A stretch of DNA of 8,838 bases from Campylobacterales bacterium (GCA_025800305.1 JAOXRY010000078.1:1-8838), one strand, 5' to 3'. Shown: positions 1 through 6,453, counted from the first letter of the stretch. Numbers and translations: made by a program. Notes: generated by a model from the letters alone, not told the origin.

Positions 1-1538
1 CAGGCGGGTTAAGTGCCGCTGTGGCTTGGTTTGCAACCAAGAACTACCACACAAAAAGATACGACTTTTTTCTAAAGAGCTCCAAAGCAAAAGCTAAAGC
101 AATCGAATCAGAAGCTAAGAAAATCTTAGCAGACGCAAAAAAAACAGTTAGAGACCAAGAGAACGAACTAAAAAAAGAATTTGAAATTGAGAGCAGAAGA
201 CTTAAAAAAGAGTACAATCAAAAACTTTCAAATATAGAGCATAAAGAAGAGAAATTAGAAGCTCACTACGCAGGTGAAAAAAAGCACATCGATGCTTTGA
301 AAAAAGAGAACAAGTCTAAAGAATCAAAATTAAACAAAGAGAAATCAAAACTTCAAAATCTTGTAAAAGCTTATGAAACGAAAAACAATGATGCAACAAG
401 TCTTCTTGCAAAAGTAACAGGTCTTACAGAAGAGGAAGCAAAAGAAGAGTTATTAAGTAGAGTTGAGAACAGTGCGAGATCTGAGATGTCAAACATCATC
501 AGAAAATACGAAAGTCAAGCAAAAAATGAAGCAAAGAAAAGAGCAAACTTTATCCTTGCACAAGCAACAACAAGATTTGCAGGTGACTTTACAAGTGAGA
601 GACTAACAAATATCGTTCACTTCTCCAACGATGAGTACAAAGGTAGAATCATTGGTAAAGAAGGACGTAACATCAAAGCTCTTGAGCACGTACTTGGTGT
701 TGATATTATCATCGATGATACTCCTGGTGCAATTATCGTAAGTAGTTTTAATCTTTATAGACGTGCAATTGCTGTTAAAACAATAGAAATTTTAGTTGAA
801 GATGGAAGAATCCAACCAGCAAGAATCGAAGATGTATATGAAAAAGTAAAAAGTGAGTTTGAAGATTCACTTATGGAAGATGGACAAAATATCATTCTAG
901 ACCTAGGTGTTGGCGATATGGCGCCAGAACTTGTAAAACTAGTTGGTAAACTAAAATATAGAGCAAGTTATGGGCAAAATGCACTTTCTCACTCTTTGGA
1001 GGTTGCATATTTAGCTGGATTAATTGCGGCAGATCTTGGTGGAGATCCGAAACTGGCAAAAAGAGCAGGACTACTCCACGATATTGGTAAATCATTAACT
1101 CATGATTTTGAAGGAAGCCACGTTGATTTAGGTGGAGATCTTTGTAAAAGATATAAAGAAGCTCCAGAGGTTATTAATGGGATCTATGCTCATCATGGAC
1201 ATGAAGAAGCAACTTCAATAGAAGCTGCTGCTGTTTGTACTGCTGATGTTCTTTCAGCTGCAAGACCAGGAGCTAGAAGAGAAGTACTTGAAAGTTACTT
1301 AAAAAGAGTAAAACAAATCGAAGAGATTGCTACTTCAATTATGGGTGTTAACGCAGCTTACGCTGTCAACGCTGGTAGAGAAGTAAGAGTTATTGTAAAT
1401 GCTGAAATGGTATGTGACAACGAATCATGTCTTATTGCTAAAGAGATTGCTGATGAGATTGCAGCAAATGTTCAATTCCCTGGAGAAATCAAAGTAAATG
1501 TAATTAGAGAGATTAGATCTGTGGAGTTTGCAAAGTGA
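1..1538 (+). CDS. rny: Ribonuclease Y, 5' end cut by window edge
   Basis: Membrane-anchored endoribonuclease that starts mRNA decay. The frame is open to the left edge: before the GTG at 21 it reads Gly-Gly-Leu-Ser-Ala-Ala, which looks like the end of the N-terminal transmembrane anchor, so the GTG is internal and the true start lies outside the window. Counting from that GTG, residues about 15-175 are a Lys/Glu-rich coiled coil. A KH RNA-binding domain follows with its GxxG loop (GKEG, 212-215). The HD hydrolase domain has His324 and the HDIGK motif (His353-Asp354) as metal ligands. The C-terminal NAGREVRV block is typical of the family. The visible 505 codons plus a short anchor fit the usual length of about 520. 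The TGA stop overlaps an ATG (TGATG) that opens a short frame running to argH. The product call is very secure; only the N-terminus is missing. Confidence 0.96.
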   Translation, partial: GGLSAAVAWFATKNYHTKRYDFFLKSSKAKAKAIESEAKKILADAKKTVRDQENELKKEFEIESRRLKKEYNQKLSNIEHKEEKLEAHYAGEKKHIDALKKENKSKESKLNKEKSKLQNLVKAYETKNNDATSLLAKVTGLTEEEAKEELLSRVENSARSEMSNIIRKYESQAKNEAKKRANFILAQATTRFAGDFTSERLTNIVHFSNDEYKGRIIGKEGRNIKALEHVLGVDIIIDDTPGAIIVSSFNLYRRAIAVKTIEILVEDGRIQPARIEDVYEKVKSEFEDSLMEDGQNIILDLGVGDMAPELVKLVGKLKYRASYGQNALSHSLEVAYLAGLIAADLGGDPKLAKRAGLLHDIGKSLTHDFEGSHVDLGGDLCKRYKEAPEVINGIYAHHGHEEATSIEAAAVCTADVLSAARPGARREVLESYLKRVKQIEEIATSIMGVNAAYAVNAGREVRVIVNAEMVCDNESCLIAKEIADEIAANVQFPGEIKVNVIREIRSVEFAK

Positions 1539-1618
1539 TGGCTAGAGAGCAACAAGGTTGCGAGGGTACTCTGCCGAAGAGTTCTTACTGGGCTTTTGCT
1601 CAGAAAGGAATTAAATAA
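1538..1618 (+). CDS. Possible 26-residue small protein between rny and argH
   Basis: A short frame fills the rny-argH gap exactly. Its ATG overlaps the rny stop (TGATG) and its TAA overlaps the argH ATG (TAATG). A weak Shine-Dalgarno-like TGGAG lies 11-12 bases upstream at 1522-1526, inside rny. The peptide starts MAREQQGCEG and ends AFAQKGIK; it has one Cys, no membrane segment and no family I recognise. The codons include CTG, CCG and TGC, and the first 70 bases are about half G+C by hand count, clearly richer than the flanking genes. That composition and the hairpins in the same bases argue equally for a structured RNA. The frame may be chance or may only serve to couple translation of argH to rny. 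Coding status is uncertain. Confidence 0.28.
   Translation: MAREQQGCEGTLPKSSYWAFAQKGIK
1545..1609 (+). promoter_or_regulatory. Candidate structured RNA element ahead of argH (three hairpins)
   Basis: Three stem-loops follow one another: GCAAC/GTTGC (1549-1553 with 1557-1561, loop AAG), ACTCT/AGAGT (1568-1572 with 1578-1582, loop GCCGA), and CTGGGC/GCTCAG (1588-1593 with 1598-1603, loop TTTT, one G-T pair). The last ends just before the argH ribosome binding site AAAGGA (1604-1609), so folding could control access to it. GAGC (1547-1550) could also pair with GCTC (1598-1601) and close the element. The order of GAGAG, GCCGAAG, CTCAG and AAAGGA faintly recalls single glycine-riboswitch aptamers, but the match is incomplete and argH is not a glycine gene. 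No known class is assigned. Confidence 0.35.
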
Positions 1619-2994
1619 TGAAAAAAATGTGGTCAGGAAGATTTAAAGAGCCATCCTCCAAACTATTAGAAGAATTTAACGCATCAATCTTTTTTGATAA
1701 AGCACTTTACAAAGAAGATATCCAAGGTTCAATCATCCACTCTAAAATGCTTTGTAAACAAGGGATTCTAACAGAGCAGGAACAAGCAGACATCGAAAAA
1801 GGTTTAGGTCAAGTAAGAGAAGAGATTGAAAATGGAACTTTCCAGTGGCTTGTGGAAGATGAAGACATCCACATGTCTATTGAGAAAAGACTAACAGAAA
1901 TCATCGGTGACGCTGGGAAAAAACTTCATACAGCAAGAAGCAGAAACGACCAAGTTGCCCTAGATTTTAGGCTATTTTGTTTAGCTAATAGTGAAACAAT
2001 TAGAGATCTTTTAAAATCACTTGTAGGCGTTCTAACAGATATCGCAAGAGACCATAAAGAGACAATGCTTCCTGGAATGACTCACTTACAACATGCACAG
2101 CCTATAAGTTTTGCATATCATATGTTGGCGTATGCTTCAATGTTTAAAAGAGATTTTGAAAGATTTGAAAGTCTAATGGAGAGAAATAACTTCTCACCAA
2201 TTGGTTGTGCTGCACTTGCAGGAACACCACACAATATTGATAGGCACTTTACAGCAGAAAACCTTGGCTTTAACGAGCCAACAGTAAACTGCCTTGATAC
2301 AGTAAGTGATAGAGACTTTGCACTAGATCTTCTATACGCAATTTCAGTTGCTTTTGTTCACATGAGCAGATTATCAGAAGAGTTAATTATCTGGTCTTCC
2401 AGCGAATTTGGTTTTGTAACAATCAGTGATGCTCACTCAACTGGAAGTTCTATTATGCCAAATAAGAAAAACCCTGATGTAGCAGAGCTTATCAGAGGAA
2501 AAACTGGAAGAGTAAATGGAAACTTAGTCTCTCTTCTAACTGTTATGAAAGCTCTACCTTTAGCATATAACAAAGATATGCAAGAGGACAAAGAGGGAGT
2601 TTTTGACAGTGTTAAAACAGCAAAGATCTCAATAGAGATATTAACAGAGATGTTAGCTTGTATGACAATCAACAAAGAAAACCAAGAAAGTGCTTGTAAA
2701 AAAGGGCATCTAAGTGCTACAGATCTAGCAGACTTCTTAGCAGCCAATGGAGTTCCTTTTAGAGAAGCTCATTTTATTACAGGACGTGCGGTTGCTGTTG
2801 CTGAAGATAAAGGGGTAGATCTAAGTGAACTTACTTTTGAAGATCTAAAATCTATCGATGATAGAGTCTCAGAAGAAGTTGTACCTCTTTTAAATCTTAG
2901 AAACTCTATGAATGCTAGAAAGAGTTATGGTGGTACTGCTGTAGAGGCTGTAGAAAAACAGATATCATACTTTGATGGCTGGTTAACTAAATAA
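1618..2994 (+). CDS. argH: Argininosuccinate lyase
   Basis: Cytosolic homotetrameric enzyme of the fumarase/aspartase superfamily. It splits argininosuccinate into arginine and fumarate, the final step of arginine biosynthesis. The 458 residues match the family length. All three conserved regions are visible: HTARSRNDQ at 104-112, the T-H-LQHAQP segment at 155-161 carrying the catalytic histidine region, and the signature GSSIMPNKKNPD at 276-287, whose flexible loop carries the catalytic serine (about Ser277). The N-terminal WSGRF is also typical. The ATG at 1618 is supported by AAAGGA at 1604-1609, eight bases upstream. The gene starts 79 bases after rny on the same strand and may be co-transcribed with it. 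It is followed by a 131-base gap. No defect is seen. Confidence 0.97.
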   Translation: MKKMWSGRFKEPSSKLLEEFNASIFFDKALYKEDIQGSIIHSKMLCKQGILTEQEQADIEKGLGQVREEIENGTFQWLVEDEDIHMSIEKRLTEIIGDAGKKLHTARSRNDQVALDFRLFCLANSETIRDLLKSLVGVLTDIARDHKETMLPGMTHLQHAQPISFAYHMLAYASMFKRDFERFESLMERNNFSPIGCAALAGTPHNIDRHFTAENLGFNEPTVNCLDTVSDRDFALDLLYAISVAFVHMSRLSEELIIWSSSEFGFVTISDAHSTGSSIMPNKKNPDVAELIRGKTGRVNGNLVSLLTVMKALPLAYNKDMQEDKEGVFDSVKTAKISIEILTEMLACMTINKENQESACKKGHLSATDLADFLAANGVPFREAHFITGRAVAVAEDKGVDLSELTFEDLKSIDDRVSEEVVPLLNLRNSMNARKSYGGTAVEAVEKQISYFDGWLTK

Positions 2995-2998
2995 ATCA

Positions 2999-3030
2999 AG
3001 AAGTTTGGCTTCTAGTCAATCTTCTTATCT
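2999..3030 (+). terminator. Weak candidate terminator after argH
   Basis: AGAAG (2999-3003) and CTTCT (3009-3013) form a 5-bp stem with a 5-base loop shortly after the argH stop. A pyrimidine-rich stretch follows (3021-3040), but it is not a clean T run and starts several bases after the stem. An alternative pairing of AAGAAG (2998-3003) with CTTCTT (3021-3026) is possible. It may terminate transcription inefficiently. Low confidence. Confidence 0.22.
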
Positions 3031-3076
3031 CTCTTTTATTTTCTAATATATCACTATTTCCTAAACCTCATTTTTC

Positions 3077-3085
3077 TGCTATTAT
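3077..3085 (+). promoter_or_regulatory. Likely extended -10 promoter of the PAS gene
   Basis: TGCTATTAT is an extended -10 element (TG, one base, TATTAT at 3080-3085). It is preceded by a T-rich stretch at 3071-3075, as is usual for sigma-70 promoters in Campylobacterota, where the -35 box is poorly conserved. A transcript would start near 3092, leaving a leader of about 34 bases before the ATG at 3126. Confidence 0.42.
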
Positions 3086-3105
3086 TAAAAAAGTTTTTAA
3101 TAATA
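3080..3105. repeat. 26-bp perfect inverted repeat upstream of the PAS gene
   Basis: TATTATTAAAAA (3080-3091) and TTTTTAATAATA (3094-3105) are perfect 12-bp arms around a central AG. The element covers the proposed -10 box and the transcription start, so it is placed like an operator. As RNA it would be an A/U-only hairpin at the very 5' end of the message. It could also contribute to weak termination of readthrough from argH. The repeat is certain; its function is inferred. Confidence 0.6.
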
Positions 3106-3125
3106 ATTTATAAAAGTGACGAATA

Positions 3126-3449
3126 ATGAGCGAAGTAAAATTTCAAGTCCAACTAGATGCAGGTGCTATTATTAAGGAGTTTAATGATGAGGCTTGTCAA
3201 ATTAGTGGATATACAAAAGAAGAAGTTATAGGAAAAAACTGGTTTGAGGTTTTTATTCCTGAAAGTAACATGATGGAAGTTTTAGAAGTTTTTCAAAATC
3301 TATTTAAGGGTGACAATTCCTATTGGGAATTTGAAAATGAAATCACTTGTAAAAATGGAGAAAAAAAACTTCTTAAATGGTCAAATGAGATCTTAAGGAA
3401 CAACATAGGAAAACCATATGGAATTTCTTCAAAAGGAACCCTTTCTTAA
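3126..3449 (+). CDS. Single PAS-domain protein
   Basis: A 107-residue protein made of essentially one PAS fold. The recognisable core is GYTKEEVIGKNWFEVFIP (28-45), followed by the helical stretch and the WEFENEITCKNGEKKLLKW strand region (about 67-85), with the PAC-like C-terminal strands ending near residue 105. There is no signal peptide, transmembrane segment or attached output domain (no kinase, GGDEF or MCP part), so it probably works as a free-standing cytosolic sensor or protein-protein adaptor. Ligand residues for heme or flavin cannot be assigned. The start at 3126 has only a weak ribosome binding site (AAGTGA near 3114-3119), but the PAS fold begins almost at once. It has its own likely promoter with an overlapping palindrome. 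The EAL-HDOD gene lies 98 bases downstream on the same strand, so a shared signalling role is possible but unproven. Confidence 0.85.
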   Translation: MSEVKFQVQLDAGAIIKEFNDEACQISGYTKEEVIGKNWFEVFIPESNMMEVLEVFQNLFKGDNSYWEFENEITCKNGEKKLLKWSNEILRNNIGKPYGISSKGTLS

Positions 3450-3484
3450 AAAAATCAGTACACTATTAGTAACACAAATAAATA

Positions 3485-3540
3485 TTTTTTCATTTTATAA
3501 GGTTAATTTCAGTCGATTCATATGATTAACATAGTAGAAT
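3485..3540 (+). promoter_or_regulatory. Possible promoter region of the EAL-HDOD/arsR unit
   Basis: Two weak candidates lie ahead of the ATG at 3548. TATAAG (3496-3501) follows a run of six T (3485-3490) and would give a leader of about 40 bases. TAGAAT (3535-3540) would start transcription almost at the ATG and give a leaderless message, which would fit the lack of a Shine-Dalgarno sequence there. A small near-palindrome, ATTCATATGATT, lies between them (3516-3527). Neither has a good -35 box. Confidence 0.25.
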
Positions 3541-3547
3541 CCCCTTC

Positions 3548-4771
3548 ATGGATAAGATTTTCATTGGTAGACAGGCTATTTTAAATAAGCATGGTAAAGT
3601 TTTCGGATATGAACTTCTTTACAGAGATGGAGAAGGTGAAATACAACACTTTCCATCCAACATGGGTGCAACAGCAAGAGTTTTGCTAAATGCACTGACA
3701 CACCTGCAACTTAAAGACGTAATTGGCAAAGACAAATACGCGTTTTTAAATATAGATCACACAATCATTGAAGCAGAATTTTTAGATCTCTTAGATCCAA
3801 AATACTTTGTTTTAGAAATTCTAGAAACTACAGAAGTCACAGATGAATTTTTACAAGGAGTTTTAAAACTTAGAAAAAAAGGTTTTAAGTTTGCTATTGA
3901 CGATTTTGACTGTACTCAAGAGATGATTAAAAAATTTTCAAAAGTTTTTAAATTAGTAAATATTGTAAAGATTGATACAAAACATACAACTGGGAAAAGA
4001 GTTGCTTCTGTTACAAAGCAACTTCATGGTTTAGGAATCAAAGTTTTAGCAGAAAAAATTGAATCAAGAGAGGAGTATAGTGAATACTTAAGTGCTGGTT
4101 GTGATTTTTTTCAAGGGTATTATCTTAAAAAAACAGAGATTGTTGAAGCTTTTAATCCCTGTGAAACAGCGACCTTAACTGTTTTGAATGTTATAAAAAT
4201 GCTTGATGGTGACTCTACAGTTGATGATATTGAAAAACATATGAAGACAAATCCTGACCTATCTTATGATCTGTTAAAATATTTAAATTCACCATTTAAT
4301 GGTTTAGGACAAAAGATCTCTTCGATTCATCAAGCGATTAATCTTCTAGGGAGAAATAATTTCAAAAGATGGCTACTTATTTATCTCTATGCGGAAACAG
4401 GAGACAAAGAGATCTCAAAAAATGTAGTTGATACAGTCATAGCAAGAGCAGAAGCAATGGAAGCAACCAAAACAGTAAAAAAAGAGAGAGATCAAGCTTA
4501 TTTAACAGGAATGCTATCAATGTTAGATACTCTTTTTGGAGTAGAGCTTGAGGTACTTTTTAAGAAGTTAAAAGTAGATGATGAGATCTACAATGCAGTC
4601 ATCAATGGAAAAGGTGAACTTGGAGTTACACTAAGAAAAATAAAAGGTCATGAAAGAAGCTATATAAAAGAGCTTTTTCTAGAAAACTTTGATAAGTTTG
4701 AGACAAAAAATCTAATTACCTTACTAGAGGATGCAAACGTTAAAAATTTCGGTTCTATGGTAAATAAATAG
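3548..4771 (+). CDS. EAL + HDOD signalling protein (YuxH type)
   Basis: A 407-residue cytosolic protein with an N-terminal EAL-like domain (about 1-200) and a C-terminal HDOD domain (about 205-390), the architecture of the YuxH/COG3434 family. The EAL signature is changed to ELL (YELLYR, 21-26). Even so, many catalytic positions of c-di-GMP phosphodiesterases appear kept: Glu22, Asn68, Glu90 or Glu93, Asp118-Asp119 (DDFD rather than DDFG), Lys141, Glu169 (EKIE in place of EGVE) and Gln189. Spacing resembles active enzymes, but family members are often inactive, so it may bind c-di-GMP, hydrolyse it, or do neither. HDOD domains are non-catalytic HD relatives used in signalling. No Shine-Dalgarno sequence precedes the ATG. 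The TAG stop overlaps the arsR start (TAGTG), so the two are probably translated together, an unexpected partner for an arsenic repressor. Confidence 0.88.
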   Translation: MDKIFIGRQAILNKHGKVFGYELLYRDGEGEIQHFPSNMGATARVLLNALTHLQLKDVIGKDKYAFLNIDHTIIEAEFLDLLDPKYFVLEILETTEVTDEFLQGVLKLRKKGFKFAIDDFDCTQEMIKKFSKVFKLVNIVKIDTKHTTGKRVASVTKQLHGLGIKVLAEKIESREEYSEYLSAGCDFFQGYYLKKTEIVEAFNPCETATLTVLNVIKMLDGDSTVDDIEKHMKTNPDLSYDLLKYLNSPFNGLGQKISSIHQAINLLGRNNFKRWLLIYLYAETGDKEISKNVVDTVIARAEAMEATKTVKKERDQAYLTGMLSMLDTLFGVELEVLFKKLKVDDEIYNAVINGKGELGVTLRKIKGHERSYIKELFLENFDKFETKNLITLLEDANVKNFGSMVNK

Positions 4772-5076
4772 TGGATGTTTTTTTAACTACAGTTGGTTCA
4801 ATCAATGATGAAACACGAGTTAAGATCTTACGTTTTATAAATGAAAATAAAGAAGTCTGCGTTTGTGACATTGAAGCAGCCTTTGACATGATTCAATCAA
4901 GAATTTCCAGACACTTAAAAATCTTGAAAGATGGCGGTTTTCTCAAAGTTGATAGACGTGGTCGTTGGGCTTATTACTCAATAAGAAGTCCTTTAGATGA
5001 ATTTAGGCAATCAATTTTAAAAGAAATTAGTTACTTAGATCTCAACATCCCTCCCCTTTGTAAAGAGTGTAAATAA
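4771..5076 (+). CDS. arsR: ArsR-family arsenic-responsive repressor
   Basis: A 101-residue winged-helix repressor that binds operator DNA as a dimer and releases it on binding trivalent arsenic. The metal-site helix reads EVCVCDIE, with Cys30 and Cys32 equal to the first two ligands of the R773-type ELCVCDLC motif; the third Cys position is Glu35. Two cysteines are known to be enough for induction in that type. The recognition helix is IQSRISRHLKIL (41-52) and the wing follows with GRWAYYSI (64-71). A second pair, Cys97-x-x-Cys100, lies at the C-terminus. The GTG start overlaps the upstream stop by one base; the nearby ATG at 4775 is out of frame. The likely operator lies downstream, ahead of arsB, so this gene is not obviously autoregulated. 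Confidence 0.93.
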   Translation: MDVFLTTVGSINDETRVKILRFINENKEVCVCDIEAAFDMIQSRISRHLKILKDGGFLKVDRRGRWAYYSIRSPLDEFRQSILKEISYLDLNIPPLCKECK

Positions 5077-5109
5077 GTTATTTGGTTTTCAATAATAAAG
5101 AGGTTAACT

Positions 5110-5141
5110 TTTAATATATCAATATATCTTGATATATTAAA
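5110..5141. promoter_or_regulatory. Probable ArsR operator (perfect 13-bp inverted repeat)
   Basis: TTTAATATATCAA (5110-5122) and TTGATATATTAAA (5129-5141) are perfect inverted arms around a 6-base centre. The ATATCAA, six bases, TTGATAT core is the layout seen for operators of ArsR/SmtB-family repressors. The right arm contains the -35 box of the arsB promoter, so bound repressor would block RNA polymerase. It lies 33 bases after arsR and 46 bases before arsB. Binding by this ArsR is inferred from position and form. Confidence 0.82.
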
Positions 5142-5157
5142 TCATTTTAGCTATACT
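5129..5157 (+). promoter_or_regulatory. arsB operon promoter
   Basis: TTGATA (5129-5134) and TATACT (5152-5157) are separated by exactly 17 bases, close to the sigma-70 consensus. TTTTAG precedes the -10 box at 5145-5150, as is common in Campylobacterota. The predicted start is near 5164. The leader of about 24 bases ends with the strong ribosome binding site AAGGA (5178-5182), five bases before the arsB ATG. Confidence 0.75.
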
Positions 5158-5187
5158 TCAAAAATCATATAAATCAAAAGGAATAAA

Positions 5188-6441
5188 ATGTTCGTTTCTA
5201 GCCTTATATTTTTAGTTACTCTCATTTTTGTTATTTGGCAACCAAGAGGCTTACAAATAGGAACTACTGCAATTATTGGAGCTACCGTCGCTCTTATTAT
5301 TGGAGTTGTAAGTTTTGGTGATGTATTAATCGTAACCGAGATTGTATGGGACGCAACATTAGCTTTTATTGGAATCATCATCCTTTCAATGGTTCTAGAT
5401 GAGATTGGTTTTTTTGAGTGGTGTGCAATCAAAATGGCAAAAGTTTCTAAAGGAAATGGTCATTTGATGTTTGTTTACGCCTTGCTTTTAGGAAGCTTCG
5501 TATCAGCACTTTTTGCCAATGATGGAGCAGCTCTTATTCTCACTCCTATTCTTCTTGCTAAAATGAGAATCTTACAGCTTAATGGAAAAACTATTCTAGC
5601 ATTTTTACTAGCAGGAGGTTTTATCAGTGATTCAGCGTCACTTCCTTTTGTATTTTCAAACCTAACAAATATCGTTACTGCGAACTACTTTAACATTGGA
5701 TTTTTAGAGTATCTTTCCAATATGTTTATTCCATATGTTGTAAGTACAATTATTTCTATTATCGTTTTATGGCTAATTCTAAGAAAAGACATTCCAAAAG
5801 AAGTTGATACATCACTTCTTATAGATCCAGATGAAGTATTAAAAAGCAAAACTCTTTTTAAATTCTCTTGGATTTTCCTTGTGGTTTTATTGGCAGGATA
5901 TTTTGTTGGAGACTATTATAACCTTCCAGTATCTGTTTTTGCCCTTGGAGGAGGTTTAATCTTTTTGGCTATTGGAAGTTTTTCAAAACACGCAAACCCA
6001 AAAGAGATTATAAAAACAGCACCATGGCAAGTAGTTTGGTTTAGTATTGGTCTTTATATTGTTGTCTATGGTTTAAAAAATGCTGGACTTACTGATTACA
6101 TCACTCTAATTCTAAATGACTTAGTTCAAAGAGGAGACGCTATAGCAATTATTGGAACTGGTTTTCTGTCAGCATTTCTAAGTGCTATAATGAACAATAT
6201 GCCGACAATTATGGTAATGGACATTGCAATGGAAAACATTCCAAACCAAGCTTTAGCATATGCAAATATCATAGGATGTAATCTAGGGCCAAAAATCACA
6301 CCTTTTGGTAGTCTTGCAACTCTTTTATGGCTTCATGTTTTAAGCCAAAAAGGAGTTAAAATAGGTTTTTGGCAATACACAAAATTTGGTCTCGTTGTAA
6401 CACCACCTGTTCTGTTTGTTGTGTTATTAACATTAATTTAA
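5188..6441 (+). CDS. arsB: Arsenite efflux transporter ArsB
   Basis: Polytopic inner-membrane carrier that exports arsenite (and antimonite) using the proton gradient. The 417 residues align by eye along the whole length of E. coli ArsB (429 residues). Shared blocks are IWQPRGL (16-22), LDEIGFFEW (70-78), ALFANDGAALILTP (107-120), AGGFISDSASLP (142-153), LRKDIP (198-203), GLKNAGLTDY (295-304), IMNNMPT (334-340) and GPKITPFGSLATLLWLHVLS (367-386). Hydrophobic segments fill the protein except for a cytosolic loop near 199-225. It is the true ArsB type, not the unrelated ACR3 type. No arsA ATPase gene is present in the window, so it probably acts as a secondary carrier. It is the first gene of the operon controlled by the palindrome upstream. 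arsC begins 12 bases after its stop. Confidence 0.96.
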   Translation: MFVSSLIFLVTLIFVIWQPRGLQIGTTAIIGATVALIIGVVSFGDVLIVTEIVWDATLAFIGIIILSMVLDEIGFFEWCAIKMAKVSKGNGHLMFVYALLLGSFVSALFANDGAALILTPILLAKMRILQLNGKTILAFLLAGGFISDSASLPFVFSNLTNIVTANYFNIGFLEYLSNMFIPYVVSTIISIIVLWLILRKDIPKEVDTSLLIDPDEVLKSKTLFKFSWIFLVVLLAGYFVGDYYNLPVSVFALGGGLIFLAIGSFSKHANPKEIIKTAPWQVVWFSIGLYIVVYGLKNAGLTDYITLILNDLVQRGDAIAIIGTGFLSAFLSAIMNNMPTIMVMDIAMENIPNQALAYANIIGCNLGPKITPFGSLATLLWLHVLSQKGVKIGFWQYTKFGLVVTPPVLFVVLLTLI

Positions 6442-6453
6442 AAAGGAGAAACA

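Noticed and set aside
21..23. GTG at 21 as the start codon of ribonuclease Y
   Set aside because: The frame is open upstream to the window edge and encodes residues that fit the end of the membrane anchor; starting at 21 would leave no anchor and no ribosome binding site.
892..1095. 67-codon minus-strand frame inside rny
   Set aside because: It lies opposite the well-conserved region of ribonuclease Y around its HD domain and shows no family features; a shadow.
1541..1605. tRNA-like three-stem fold between rny and argH
   Set aside because: There is no acceptor stem, no T-loop sequence of the GTTCRA type and no D-loop GG in the right place, so it is not a tRNA.
1545..1609. Glycine riboswitch
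   Set aside because: GAGAG, GCCGAAG, CTCAG and AAAGGA occur in suggestive order, but the conserved bases after GCCGAAG and the closing stem are not matched and the downstream gene makes arginine; kept only as an unclassified structured element.
2433..2747. 104-codon minus-strand frame inside argH
   Set aside because: It lies opposite the conserved catalytic region of argH; no recognisable protein.
3509..3530. Second ArsR operator upstream of the EAL-HDOD gene
   Set aside because: The near-palindrome around CATATG is short and does not share the TTGATATAT arm of the site at 5110-5141.
5110..5141. Short AT repeats as a CRISPR or tandem-repeat array
   Set aside because: The repeated ATATATC units are explained by one symmetric operator; there are no spacers and only one dyad.
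5151..5432. 93-codon minus-strand frame over the arsB promoter and 5' end
   Set aside because: It lies opposite arsB and its promoter; composition is the complement of a membrane protein gene, with no family match.
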